Assembly: GCF_016428645.1 (NCBI RefSeq)
Contig: NZ_JAELXW010000052.1
Coordinates: forward strand, 1-62,779
Direction: 5' to 3'
Origin: Glycomyces salinus
GTDB taxonomy: Bacteria > Actinomycetota > Actinomycetes > Mycobacteriales > Micromonosporaceae
DNA: 62,779 bases
The translations under genes were made by a program, and so were the position numbers. Positions 26,617 through 35,246 of this stretch are shown here, one piece after another. The notes beneath the pieces are model-generated. The model was given only the letters and a program-made list of their open reading frames with translations, did no database searches and had not been told where the DNA came from. Positions within the stretch are counted from its first letter, which is position 1; the number at the start of each line of letters is the position of its first letter.

Positions 26617-27351
26617 TCATCGTTCTAGCAGCCGTTGGGCCGCTTCCAGCCGCTGTTCGGAAGTACGCGCCTTGCGGAAGACGAGGTCGAAGATTTGGCG
26701 GCCGGCCGTTATACCTCGGCGTTCGAACTTCGTCACCGGGCGGTGGTCGGGCCTGGGGGCGTAGCCTTCGGCCGTGTTCTCCAGGTGCTCGTCGGCGGTG
26801 AGGACTTCCAGCATCTGCTCGGCGTAGTCGGCGATGTCGGTGGCGCAGTGGATCACTCCGCCCGGCCGCAAGAGGTCGCGCATGGTCGCGGTGTGCGCCG
26901 GTTGGATGATGCGGCGCTTGTGGTGGCGCTTCTTCGGCCACGGGTCGGGGAAGTAGACCCGGATCTCGTCCAGCGACCCGGGGGCGAGGCCGTGCCACAG
27001 CAGCGGCAGGGCGTCGCCGGAGTAGACGCGGAGGTTGTCCAGGCCGCGTTGCTCGGCGCGGTCCATCAGGTCCGCCACGCCCTGCGGGTAGACCTCGACG
27101 GCCAGCAGGTCCCGGTCGCGGTCGGTGTCGGCCATGGCGGCGGCGGCCTCGCCGTTGCCCGAGCCGATCTCGAGGATCACCGGCGCGGTCCGCCCGAACA
27201 GCTCCGCGGGGTCGATCCGGCCGTCCTCGGGCCTCCACTCCACGCCGTAGCGCGGCCACAGGCGCTCCATGGCCTCGTCGTGGCGCGGCTTGTTGCGCCC
27301 CTGGCGGAAGTTGAAGGTCAGGATGTGGCGGTGTTCGGTCTGCTCAGGCAT
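26617..27351 (-). CDS. trmB: tRNA (guanine-N7-)-methyltransferase
   Basis: Methylates G46 of tRNA; 244 aa, cytoplasmic. The SAM site is LEIGSGNGE, and YFPDPWPKKRHHKRR is the family signature. It overlaps the end of the upstream GlpR-like gene by 34 bp in another frame. Confidence 0.94.
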   Translation of the reverse strand: MPEQTEHRHILTFNFRQGRNKPRHDEAMERLWPRYGVEWRPEDGRIDPAELFGRTAPVILEIGSGNGEAAAAMADTDRDRDLLAVEVYPQGVADLMDRAEQRGLDNLRVYSGDALPLLWHGLAPGSLDEIRVYFPDPWPKKRHHKRRIIQPAHTATMRDLLRPGGVIHCATDIADYAEQMLEVLTADEHLENTAEGYAPRPDHRPVTKFERRGITAGRQIFDLVFRKARTSEQRLEAAQRLLER

Positions 27352-28154
27352 AACCGCTCGAGTTTAGCCGGGGACTCGTACGAGCGGCCCCGGATTCCGG
27401 CCGGGTGGTCGCCGTGGCGGGTCTCCGGGCGCGGGGGCGGCTCGTCCTCCTCGCCCGAGAGCGTGCCGTTCTCGAACAGGAAGGACTCGCGGCGCTCCTC
27501 GGTCTCGGGCTCGTAGTCGCCCTCGGCGCCGGGCTGCTCGGGCACGTAGGTCGGCGGCCCCTGCTCGGGGTGCTCGGGCTCGGAGGTGAGCATGGCGCGG
27601 GCCGGGTGGGCGGCCTTGCTGCGCAGGAGCCGCTTGGCGCGGGTGCGCAGGAAGTAGACGTAGGCGCCCAGCAGGACCGCCGCGAGACCGGCGCCGATCC
27701 AGAACCCGGGTCCGGCGACGATGACGCCGATCAGCTCCACGAGAGTGAGGGCGATCAGCACGTAAAGGATTCGGCGGTGGCGCCGCCGCCACCATTCTGC
27801 GCGCATCTCTCGAAGCCTGGCCGTCTCACGCATCTCGGGGTCCTCGTCGGTCACCGACTGGTCGGATTCCAACCGTACCGACCCGCCGCGGCGACCGCCG
27901 CGCCGCTCCCATCCGGCGGGCCCGGTCGGCTCAGGCGTGCCAGGCGACTCTTCTTCACCCGTATGGGTGAAACCGGGGACGGGGTGGGGGGCCGGGCGGC
28001 CCGGGTCGTGCGCCTCGCGCGCGAGCACGCGCGCGTTGGAGGCGGCCCGGTCGGCGATCATGCGCTCGTCGGGGTCGTAGCGCCGGACCAGGGCGGGGGT
28101 CAGGGCCAGCAGGCTGGTGGCGGCCAGCAGCGCCAGCAGGACCGAAGCGGGCAT
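27318..28154 (-). CDS. GlpR/SepX-like membrane protein
   Basis: 278 aa. An N-terminal membrane helix is followed by ALVRRYDPDERM, then a disordered stretch, a pair of helices (about 130-170) after RRRHRRILYVL, and an acidic tail. This layout resembles the gephyrin-like molybdotransferase receptor GlpR (SepX in Streptomyces), a divisome protein. A strong AGGAGGTG precedes the ATG. The assignment rests on layout and the N-terminal motif only. Confidence 0.55.
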   Translation of the reverse strand: MPASVLLALLAATSLLALTPALVRRYDPDERMIADRAASNARVLAREAHDPGRPAPHPVPGFTHTGEEESPGTPEPTGPAGWERRGGRRGGSVRLESDQSVTDEDPEMRETARLREMRAEWWRRRHRRILYVLIALTLVELIGVIVAGPGFWIGAGLAAVLLGAYVYFLRTRAKRLLRSKAAHPARAMLTSEPEHPEQGPPTYVPEQPGAEGDYEPETEERRESFLFENGTLSGEEDEPPPRPETRHGDHPAGIRGRSYESPAKLERLCLSRPNTATS

Positions 28155-28517
28155 TGCTCACCTCCTGCGTGTTGTCCGCGGGTTCGGGTGCGTTACCCAA
28201 CGGTACGCAATATCCTGACAGATTTCCGACAGTTGACTGGAACCCCGCTGAGCAAGGCCCATACCGTCACTCATGGTCGCAATCGAATCACAATTATCGC
28301 AAGTGTCGGATATTTGCCCCAATAAACGTAGTTTGCCGTCTTTACGTAGATGGTGATTTCGCCTAATCTCGATGCACAACCGAAGCGGCGGCCGATCGTT
28401 AATTCAAAGGGAGACACGAAGAAGCTCCTCGACGGCGGCCTCGCCACGCCACGAGCGCAACACCCGGGTCCCCGCATAGTATGAGCTGGGCGCCACATGG
28501 AAGGAGCACCGGCGAAC
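28155..28517. other. Divergent intergenic region, AT-richer
   Basis: 363 bp between the GlpR-like gene (minus) and the sigma factor (plus). It is lower in GC than its flanks, as expected for two divergent promoters. I see no open reading frame or stable RNA that I can support. Confidence 0.5.
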
Positions 28518-31037
28518 ATGCCCGACACCGTTCCCGCCGGAGATCCGCGCGGCGTCGGCCCGGTCACCCCCGACGCCCCCGAGAACCTCTCCGATCCCGA
28601 ACTCATCGCCGCCACCCGCGGCGGCGACACCACCGCCTACGCGGTCCTCTACGAGCGGCACGTCCACGCCGCCCGCCGCCTCGCGCGCGTCCTCGCCCAG
28701 GACACCGCCGCAGCCGACGACCTGGTCTCGGAGACCTTCGCCAAGCTCCTCCACGCCTTCCGCGAGGGACAGGGTCCCGACCTGGCCTTCCGCCCCTACA
28801 TGCTCCGGACGCTCCGCAACACCTTCTACGACCGGGTGCGGCGCGACAAGCGCATCGAGTACACCGACGACCTCACCAAGCACGACTCCGGCGAGATCTT
28901 CGTCGACCCGGCCGTCGAGGGCGCCGAGCGCCGCTACGCCGCGCTGGCCTTCGGCAAGCTCCCCGAGCGCTGGCAGATGGTGCTGTGGCACACCGAGGTC
29001 GAGCAGGACCCCCCGGCCAAGGTCGCCTCCATGCTCGGCATGACCGCCAACGGGGTCTCGGCCCTGGCCTACCGCGCCCGCGAGAAGCTGCGCCAGAACT
29101 ACCTGACCGAGCACGCCGCCGACTCCCCGCCGGAGGAGTGCCGCTGGACGGTCGACCGGCTCGGCGCGCGGGTCCGCGGCAAACTCGGTGTGCGCGACGC
29201 CGAGAAGGTCGACGACCACCTCGACGGCTGCGTCTCGTGCAACCTGCTGTTCGCCGAGCTCACCGAGTTGAACTCGGGCCTGCGCGGTGTGGTCGGACCG
29301 ATCGTCCTCGGCGCCGCCTCGGCCCCCTATCTGGCCGCCGGGGTCGCCTCGGCCGCGGGAATCGCCGTCGGCGGCGTCCTCGGAGCGATCGCCGCGCCCT
29401 TCACGGCCGTCGCGAACTGGATCCGCCGCATCTTCCAGCAGCTGGGCACCAAGGGCAGCATCGCCACCGGGACCGCCGCCGCCGTGGTCGCCGCCGCGGC
29501 GGTCTTCGCGCTCACCTCCGGTGAGCCGGAACAAGAGCCCGAGGCCGCCGCCGAACCGCCGTCCTCGTCGGCCGAGCCGGAGGACGAACCCGCCGAAGAG
29601 CAGGACGACCCCGCCGATCCCGACGACCCGCTGCCGGACCCCGACGACCCGCCGGCCGAGCCCGAACCCGGTGACTCCGAGTCCCCGGCGCCCGAGGAAC
29701 CCGCCGACGAACCCGAAGACGAGCCCGCCGAGCCGGCCTCGTACGGCATCGAACACGACCTGGGCTCCAGCGGCCTGACCGCCGGCGGGGAGTCGGTCCT
29801 GCCGATCCGCCTGAACGAGACGAACTCGGGCGGCGGGTACGCGCCCACCACGCAGCAGGTCGAGACCTTCCCCGAATCGGCCGAGGCCCGGCCGATCGCC
29901 CACGGCCAGGCCGCCTCGACCCGGATCACCCTCGATATCGAACTGCCCGAGGGCGTCGAGCTGGCCGCCGAGGAGGCCGCGCCCGGTTGGACCTGCGAGA
30001 AAGGCGACGGCACGATCGAGTGCGCCATCGGCGAAATGCCCGACCCGGCCGTGGCCGAGGTCCGCATCCGCATCGCCGACCACGTCAGCGGCTACCAGAC
30101 CTTCACCGTCACCGTGGACGGGCCCGAGGTCAGCGGCACCAGCGAGCTGCGCATCCCCGTGGCCCCGTCGGGCTCGGAGGTCGGCTACGCCAGCCTCGAC
30201 GCCACCGGCGTCACCGCCTCGGGGAACACCTGGATGACCTGCGCGATCCCGGCCTGCCGCGAGGCCACCGCGATCGGCGTCGGCGACCGTTACCCGATGA
30301 AGCCGTACAAGTCTCCCCACGGCCACCCGCAGCCGCCCGCCGGGCAGGAGGGCGAGGCGGTCAGCGGCGCCCACCTCGACATCCCCGGCGGGGCCGAGAT
30401 CGTGTGGGCGGGAGTGTACTGGGCCGGAGTCGACGACGACCTGCCGACCGAGGTCTCCCTGGCCGGGCCGGGCGGGTCCTGGACCGATCTGGGCGCGGAC
30501 GAGGTGACCGGCACCAGCCCGGGGGCGCAAGCGTTCGCGGACGTCACCGACCTGGTCGCCGGCGGAGGCGAGTACTGGGTCGCGGTCGACAACCACGCCC
30601 TGCCGACCTCGGACTGCCACCACTGGCCGGCGCACGGCGGCGACGACTGCCTCGACCGCCACTGGGCGGGCTGGTCGCTCACGGTCGTCTACGACGAGCC
30701 GGGCGCCGAGAAGCGGGACATCGCCGTCTACGACGGGGCCCCGGCCTCCGACACCGAGATCGAGGTGCGCGGCGGCGGCGAGGTGACGGCCGCCTACACC
30801 CTGTGGGGCGGTTCGGGTTACGACGGCGGCGACCGCCTCAGCATCGGCGGGCGCGGCATGGGCGAGCCCGCGACCTGCACCGCGCACGGCGCGGTGAACA
30901 ACCCGCGCTGGTACACCTTCGGCGTCGACGTCGGGGTGGAGACGGCCTCGGTCGGGGAGGAGTCGACGGTCGCCTTCTACCACGGCAGCGACGAGTTCGT
31001 GATCGGCGTTGTCGCCATCGCCGCACCGAGCGGCTGA
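28518..31037 (+). CDS. Membrane-tethered ECF sigma factor with large extracellular domain
   Basis: 839 aa. Sigma region 2 (about 25-115) and region 4 (about 135-195, AKVASMLGMTANGVSALAYR) form an ECF sigma factor. A zinc-binding anti-sigma-like motif follows (C208, H234, C238, C241), then hydrophobic segments (about 250-285 and 304-322), an acidic Pro-rich linker (DPDDP, EPE) and about 450 residues of secreted beta-rich domain with paired cysteines and the WAGWSLTVVYD signature. It thus fuses sigma factor, zinc finger, anchor and sensor. ATG 28518 has AAGGAG 11 nt upstream. Confidence 0.85.
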   Translation: MPDTVPAGDPRGVGPVTPDAPENLSDPELIAATRGGDTTAYAVLYERHVHAARRLARVLAQDTAAADDLVSETFAKLLHAFREGQGPDLAFRPYMLRTLRNTFYDRVRRDKRIEYTDDLTKHDSGEIFVDPAVEGAERRYAALAFGKLPERWQMVLWHTEVEQDPPAKVASMLGMTANGVSALAYRAREKLRQNYLTEHAADSPPEECRWTVDRLGARVRGKLGVRDAEKVDDHLDGCVSCNLLFAELTELNSGLRGVVGPIVLGAASAPYLAAGVASAAGIAVGGVLGAIAAPFTAVANWIRRIFQQLGTKGSIATGTAAAVVAAAAVFALTSGEPEQEPEAAAEPPSSSAEPEDEPAEEQDDPADPDDPLPDPDDPPAEPEPGDSESPAPEEPADEPEDEPAEPASYGIEHDLGSSGLTAGGESVLPIRLNETNSGGGYAPTTQQVETFPESAEARPIAHGQAASTRITLDIELPEGVELAAEEAAPGWTCEKGDGTIECAIGEMPDPAVAEVRIRIADHVSGYQTFTVTVDGPEVSGTSELRIPVAPSGSEVGYASLDATGVTASGNTWMTCAIPACREATAIGVGDRYPMKPYKSPHGHPQPPAGQEGEAVSGAHLDIPGGAEIVWAGVYWAGVDDDLPTEVSLAGPGGSWTDLGADEVTGTSPGAQAFADVTDLVAGGGEYWVAVDNHALPTSDCHHWPAHGGDDCLDRHWAGWSLTVVYDEPGAEKRDIAVYDGAPASDTEIEVRGGGEVTAAYTLWGGSGYDGGDRLSIGGRGMGEPATCTAHGAVNNPRWYTFGVDVGVETASVGEESTVAFYHGSDEFVIGVVAIAAPSG

Positions 31038-31065
31038 GGGCCCCGACCGGTTAGGCTGAGGTCTG

Positions 31066-31581
31066 ATGCGGACTTCCACGACTTCTCCCCAGGAGCCCCC
31101 GACGCGCCGCGGCGCGTCGGGTCCGATCGTCCGAGCCTGGCGCCTGTTCCTGCGCCACAGCGGCGAGCTGTTCCGCTTCGTCGGCGTGGGAGGGGTCGCC
31201 TACCTCATCGACCTCGGTCTGTTCAACCTCTGCTATCTGGTGCTGGGCTGGCCGGACTGGACCTCCAAGATCCTGGCCTCGGTCGTGGCCACCACGTTCG
31301 CGTTCTTCGGGAACCGGCACTGGACCTGGCGCGACCGCATCGGCGTCGGCGCGGCCGCCCACCGCCAGTACGTGCTGTACTTCTTCTTCAACGGCATCGG
31401 CCTGCTGATCGCGCTGGGGTGCCTGTGGGCCAACAACGGCCTGGCCCAGGTCTGGCCGCAGTACTTCGACAACCCGCTCGCGGTGAACCTGTCGGCGAAC
31501 GTCGTCGGCGTCGGCATCGCCTCGGCCTTCCGCTTCTACGCCTACCGCACCTGGGTCTTCCGCCGCGTCGAGCGCGCCTGA
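31066..31581 (+). CDS. GtrA-family membrane protein
   Basis: 171 aa with four membrane helices and the family start ELFRFVGVGGVAYLIDLGLF. GtrA proteins are thought to flip or help transfer lipid-linked sugars. TAGGCT lies 8 nt before the ATG. It follows the sigma factor by 28 bp. Confidence 0.88.
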   Translation: MRTSTTSPQEPPTRRGASGPIVRAWRLFLRHSGELFRFVGVGGVAYLIDLGLFNLCYLVLGWPDWTSKILASVVATTFAFFGNRHWTWRDRIGVGAAAHRQYVLYFFFNGIGLLIALGCLWANNGLAQVWPQYFDNPLAVNLSANVVGVGIASAFRFYAYRTWVFRRVERA

Positions 31582-31866
31582 ATCCGTTCCGGCCCGGATC
31601 CTCCGTAAATGAACTTTCTATAACGATCTGGTTGCTCCGCGTTTGACTGCCGTTGCGCGGTTTGGGAATCGGAGGCGAACCCTCGAACTCCTGTATGTCT
31701 GTAAGGGATGCTGGAAGTAGAACCCTCCCAGCTCATGGGCGAGCGCTCCCGGGGCGGTCACTGAAGGTGCGCAAACGACCCCGAATCGGGTAGCTTTTTT
31801 CATATCAGAAAGTGTGCTTATTATTGCGTCCTTCCCTCTACGGACACCAATCTCCATGGAGATCCC
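31582..31866. other. Intergenic region before the T7SS cassette
   Basis: 285 bp of lower GC with a small CCCG-AAT-CGGG hairpin followed by TAGCTTTTTT (31780-31800), a weak terminator for the gtrA side. The promoter of the cassette should lie between this and 31867. No gene seen. Confidence 0.4.
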
Positions 31867-32682
31867 TTGACTGAGAATCAATCCGGGGAGCGCTCTCTGA
31901 CAAGCCCCTGCGGCAACGTCACGGTGCACGTCGACCCCGGTTCGCCACCGAAGGTGGAACTCACGGCGGGCGCCGAGCGCATGTTTCCCCGGGACCTGGC
32001 CGAACTGATCACTGACACCGCCCGCAAAGCCTCCGACCTCGCCGGGGTCGCCGCGACCGCGCCGGAATCCGGACCCTCGCTGGACGAGGCGATCGACATG
32101 CTCGCCGGCCTGCGCGAGGAGCTGGACGGCGACGGATTCGCCGCCGCGATCGACCGGCGGCGCGCGGAGTTCGAGTCGCCCGCCGAACGGGCCGAGCGCG
32201 ACCAGGCGCGGTTCGAGGGCACCCCGAAACTCCGCCTGCCCGACTTCGCTCTGGATTCGCTGGACTCGACGATCGGGCTGCTGCGGCGTTTCAAGGACGC
32301 TCCCCCTGGAACCGGGCGGGACGCAGGCGAGGACGGTCTGCCGACGGGCAAGGCGACCAGTCCGAGCAAGCTGGTCGTGGTCGAGGCGACCATGGAATAC
32401 CCGATCGCCTCGGTCTGGCTCAGCAAGCGCGCCTGCGAAATCGGTCCGAAGGCGCTGACCTCCGAGATCAACGAGACCACCGCCGCCGCGCTGGCGGAGC
32501 TCGGACAAGAGCAGGACGCCTACTTCGCCGAGCTCGACCTGCCGCTCGGTCCGGCGGACGTGGCCGGGGCCTCACAGGAGGTCGGCGATCGCGGCGACCG
32601 GGCCGTCGGCGACGTGCGCAAGCTCGCCGAGCAGCAGGAGCACATCACCCGACTCTTCCACCAGGGAGGCTATTTTGCCTAG
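31867..32682 (+). CDS. Protein with two YbaB/EbfC-like domains, T7SS-associated
   Basis: 271 aa. The N-terminal CGNVTVHVDPGSPPKVELTAG and a second strand-rich unit after residue 165 (KLVVVEATMEYPIASVWLS) resemble the YbaB/EbfC fold, twice. YbaB-like proteins often open actinobacterial type VII substrate clusters. TTG start after GGAGATCCC. Its end overlaps the next gene by 8 bp. Confidence 0.6.
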   Translation: MTENQSGERSLTSPCGNVTVHVDPGSPPKVELTAGAERMFPRDLAELITDTARKASDLAGVAATAPESGPSLDEAIDMLAGLREELDGDGFAAAIDRRRAEFESPAERAERDQARFEGTPKLRLPDFALDSLDSTIGLLRRFKDAPPGTGRDAGEDGLPTGKATSPSKLVVVEATMEYPIASVWLSKRACEIGPKALTSEINETTAAALAELGQEQDAYFAELDLPLGPADVAGASQEVGDRGDRAVGDVRKLAEQQEHITRLFHQGGYFA

Positions 32683-32989
32683 CATCGAAGGCGACAAGGT
32701 CCGGGCGCTGAGCAAAGGCGTACACGACGAGGTGCTTCCGATCCTCCAGGAAGCCAGCCTGACCCTCCCCAAGCTCCGCGAGATCGACCAGTCGCTCTAC
32801 ACCTCGGTGGCACCTTCCCTCGCGATCGCCTACACGATGGGCACCGGTTACATGAACGCCATGGTCCAAGGCGCCTCGGAGTGCTTCACCGAGCTGAGCG
32901 AGGCACTGGTCGCGACCGTCGAGGAGTGGGAACAGACCGACGCGGACATCGCGGGGAACGTGGACGCCCGCGACAAGGAACAGGGCTGA
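32675..32989 (+). CDS. Small helical protein, T7SS EspC/WXG100-like
   Basis: 104 aa, almost wholly helical by pattern, with a turn near residue 45 and an acidic end (VEEWEQTDADIAG). No clear WXG. Size and neighbours fit an ESX-type secreted partner of the next gene. TTG start in the overlap with the gene upstream. Confidence 0.55.
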   Translation: MPSIEGDKVRALSKGVHDEVLPILQEASLTLPKLREIDQSLYTSVAPSLAIAYTMGTGYMNAMVQGASECFTELSEALVATVEEWEQTDADIAGNVDARDKEQG

Positions 32990-33001
32990 GGGCGGTCGCG
33001 C

Positions 33002-34045
33002 ATGGCGTACAAGGCACCCGACCCCGAGCAGTTCGCGGAGATGGAGCAGGCGTACTCGATCATGGCGCCGACCGCCGCAATGCTGATCACCATGCCCACC
33101 TTCGTCTTCCCCGGTGAGACGACTGCGCTCTCCCGGATCATCTTCATGAACCAGTGCAATCCGGGTTCGATCATGAAGGCCGGCGTGCACTGGCTGGTGC
33201 TGGCCGAGAAGTACCTGGAGGCGGCGGACAAGCTCAAGGAGAAGCGCGACGAGTTCAACGACGAGGACTGGGAGGGCGACGACCGCGACGCCTTCGACGA
33301 CAAGTCGGAGAAGGTCCACTCCCAGTTGACGATCATCGCCGCCTTCGCGATGCATGTGGGCATCACGCTGTTCACCATCGGGACGATGCTCGCGGTCATG
33401 GTCCCGCTGATGCTCGCGGTCGCCACCTCCCTGCAGGCGTTCGCGGTCCTGTACCTGATCAACCGGGCGATACCGTTCCCTCCCGCCCAGGTCGTCGCGA
33501 ACAACATCATGGTCGCCGCTCAGCAGGTGGCCGGCCGGAGCAAGGACGCGCTGACCGCCCTGGACACCGCGATCGAGAAGGTCGGCCACGCGCTGGCGGC
33601 CTTCATCAACGGCAACATGGCCTACACGTGGGTCGCGCTGGCCGCCAAGGGCAACGTCGTCAACCCGGGCGACACCATCGGTGCCTCGATGTTCAGCCTC
33701 ATGCAGGGGCTGGCGCAGATGACGCTCCGCAACCTCATGGCGCCCGGCCGGGCGGGCAACCCCGGTCTGCTGGACAAGATCTCCCCGAAGGCGAACAACT
33801 GGATGGCCGGGAAGGAGGGCTGGTTCGCCGGGTTCTCGGGGGCGCAGGGCGCCTACAACCTCGGCAACAGCGCCGACGGCATCGCGAACCCCGACAAGGA
33901 GGACAACGCGATGGCCGAGTCCGGCGTCGACGTGATGGGCCTGGACTTCGTTCCGAACAACCACGGCTTCGAGGACAGCGCCATGGAGAGCGAGAAGCCG
34001 CCGGACATCTTCATGGGCGAGGACCAGAAGCAGGACTACGAGTAG
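33002..34045 (+). CDS. WxG-motif T7SS substrate with central membrane segment
   Basis: 347 aa. A helical N terminus carries DEDWEGDDRDAF (W90-x-G92), as in the first domain of many actinobacterial type VII substrates. A long hydrophobic stretch follows (about 110-155). The C terminus is polar and ends in acidic residues. Probably a secreted membrane-active or membrane-inserted protein; no catalytic domain seen. Confidence 0.6.
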   Translation: MAYKAPDPEQFAEMEQAYSIMAPTAAMLITMPTFVFPGETTALSRIIFMNQCNPGSIMKAGVHWLVLAEKYLEAADKLKEKRDEFNDEDWEGDDRDAFDDKSEKVHSQLTIIAAFAMHVGITLFTIGTMLAVMVPLMLAVATSLQAFAVLYLINRAIPFPPAQVVANNIMVAAQQVAGRSKDALTALDTAIEKVGHALAAFINGNMAYTWVALAAKGNVVNPGDTIGASMFSLMQGLAQMTLRNLMAPGRAGNPGLLDKISPKANNWMAGKEGWFAGFSGAQGAYNLGNSADGIANPDKEDNAMAESGVDVMGLDFVPNNHGFEDSAMESEKPPDIFMGEDQKQDYE

Positions 34046-34054
34046 GAGGGACCG

Positions 34055-34080
34055 GCCGGACCGAGCATCACCGGTCCGGC
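34055..34080 (+). terminator. Hairpin between cassette halves
   Basis: GCCGGACCG and CGGTCCGGC form a 9-bp stem with an 8-nt loop 10 bp after the stop codon. It probably ends the first transcript of the cassette. Confidence 0.55.
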
Positions 34081-34116
34081 GACCGAAGACTCCGCGGGTG
34101 GTCCCCGATCGAAAAT

Positions 34117-34133
34117 TGAATACTCGGTATTCA
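34117..34133. promoter_or_regulatory. TGAATAC-TCG-GTATTCA inverted repeat
   Basis: Perfect 7-bp arms in AT-rich DNA 28 bp upstream of the WXG100-like gene, where an operator or promoter would be. This suggests that the second half of the cassette is transcribed and controlled separately. Confidence 0.45.
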
Positions 34134-34160
34134 TCCGTTCATTCTCAGTTAGGCAACCCC

Positions 34161-34493
34161 ATGGCTGAAATAGAGATAGACCCCACGGCACTCGAGGAGT
34201 ATCGGACCGTCGTCCGCGAGCAGCTCGACTACCTCGAGACGATCATCCCCAGACTCGAGAAGGGCAAGGCCCTCGGCCGCATGCCCGCGTTCGGGCGGCT
34301 CGATTCCGCCGAGGCCGCCCGCACCAACTACCAGACCTTCCACGAGACCACCTGGAACAACCTCCAGGATCTCCGCCAATCGCTCGACGGCATGATCACC
34401 GGCCTCAACGGCTCCGCCGAGCTGGCAGAGGAGAACGACGAGAACTCCGCCTCCGAGATCGGCGCCTACGACGACGGACTCAACGGCGACTGA
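34161..34493 (+). CDS. WXG100-like small protein
   Basis: 110 aa helical hairpin with W65 in TTWNNLQDLRQSL at the expected turn, though the glycine of WxG is replaced. ESX-type proteins of this size are secreted as dimers. The lipoprotein gene begins 1 bp after its stop codon. Confidence 0.65.
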   Translation: MAEIEIDPTALEEYRTVVREQLDYLETIIPRLEKGKALGRMPAFGRLDSAEAARTNYQTFHETTWNNLQDLRQSLDGMITGLNGSAELAEENDENSASEIGAYDDGLNGD

Positions 34494-34494
34494 G

Positions 34495-35241
34495 ATGACG
34501 GCGACGACGATGCGGAGCATCCGGGCCGCGAGTGCGATCCTGGCGATCCTCGGGGCCACCGCCTGCGGCTCCGAGTCCGAGCCGCCCGACGACACCGCCC
34601 CCAGCGGGTCCCTGGCGGTCATGTCCGACTGGATCGGCTGCGAAGTCTTCGACGAGCTCGCCCCCGTCCAGGAGTACACGGGCGCGGTCGGCACCGACGG
34701 AGAGCTCCTCAGCGACGGACTCGGCGAGGGCATCGACGCCGAGGCCGCCACCTGCTCGGGGCTGCTCGACCTGGCCACCTTCGAGGACACCCAGGGCACC
34801 TTCGACTACAGCGCCACCGGCGACGCCGCCGTCCGGGTCGGCCTGGCCCCCTGGTCGACCGACGCCGAGGCCGAGGCCAACTTCACCGACCGGGTCCAGA
34901 CCCGCCGGGAGAACGCCCCGGGCGTCGCCTACACCGACGAGCGCGAGACCGAGCTCTCCGGCGACTGGGACCAGAGCCTGGTGATCGCCGGCGAGACCGA
35001 GCACCGCAACTACATCGACGCCTTCGGCCGGGTCGGCTCGTGGGTCGTCTACGCGTCCATCGACTATCTGCACGACCCCGGCGTGGGCGCCTACGAGTCG
35101 GCCCCCGAGTTCTACCCGGACTCCACCGCCGAGCGGATGGCCGTCTACCCCTTCACCCCTGACCAGTTCGAGGACTGGGTCGCGGTCGAGTACCTGCCCG
35201 CGCTCCAGGCCGACATCCTCCAGCGAGCCGAGAGCGAGTAG
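34495..35241 (+). CDS. Lipoprotein of the T7SS cassette
   Basis: 248 aa with signal peptide and lipobox LGATAC. The mature acidic part has a CEVFDEL and an ATCSGLL cysteine that may pair. Small lipoproteins between WXG100 and effector genes are frequent in actinobacterial ESX loci; role unknown. The stop is 5 bp from the next start. Confidence 0.75.
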   Translation: MTATTMRSIRAASAILAILGATACGSESEPPDDTAPSGSLAVMSDWIGCEVFDELAPVQEYTGAVGTDGELLSDGLGEGIDAEAATCSGLLDLATFEDTQGTFDYSATGDAAVRVGLAPWSTDAEAEANFTDRVQTRRENAPGVAYTDERETELSGDWDQSLVIAGETEHRNYIDAFGRVGSWVVYASIDYLHDPGVGAYESAPEFYPDSTAERMAVYPFTPDQFEDWVAVEYLPALQADILQRAESE

Positions 35242-35246
35242 CGGCG

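Noticed and set aside
28404-31079. Very long open frame antisense to the sigma factor gene
   Set aside because: High GC leaves antisense frames open by chance; the translation is low-complexity Arg/Gly/Val and no domain is visible, whereas the sense strand has clear motifs.
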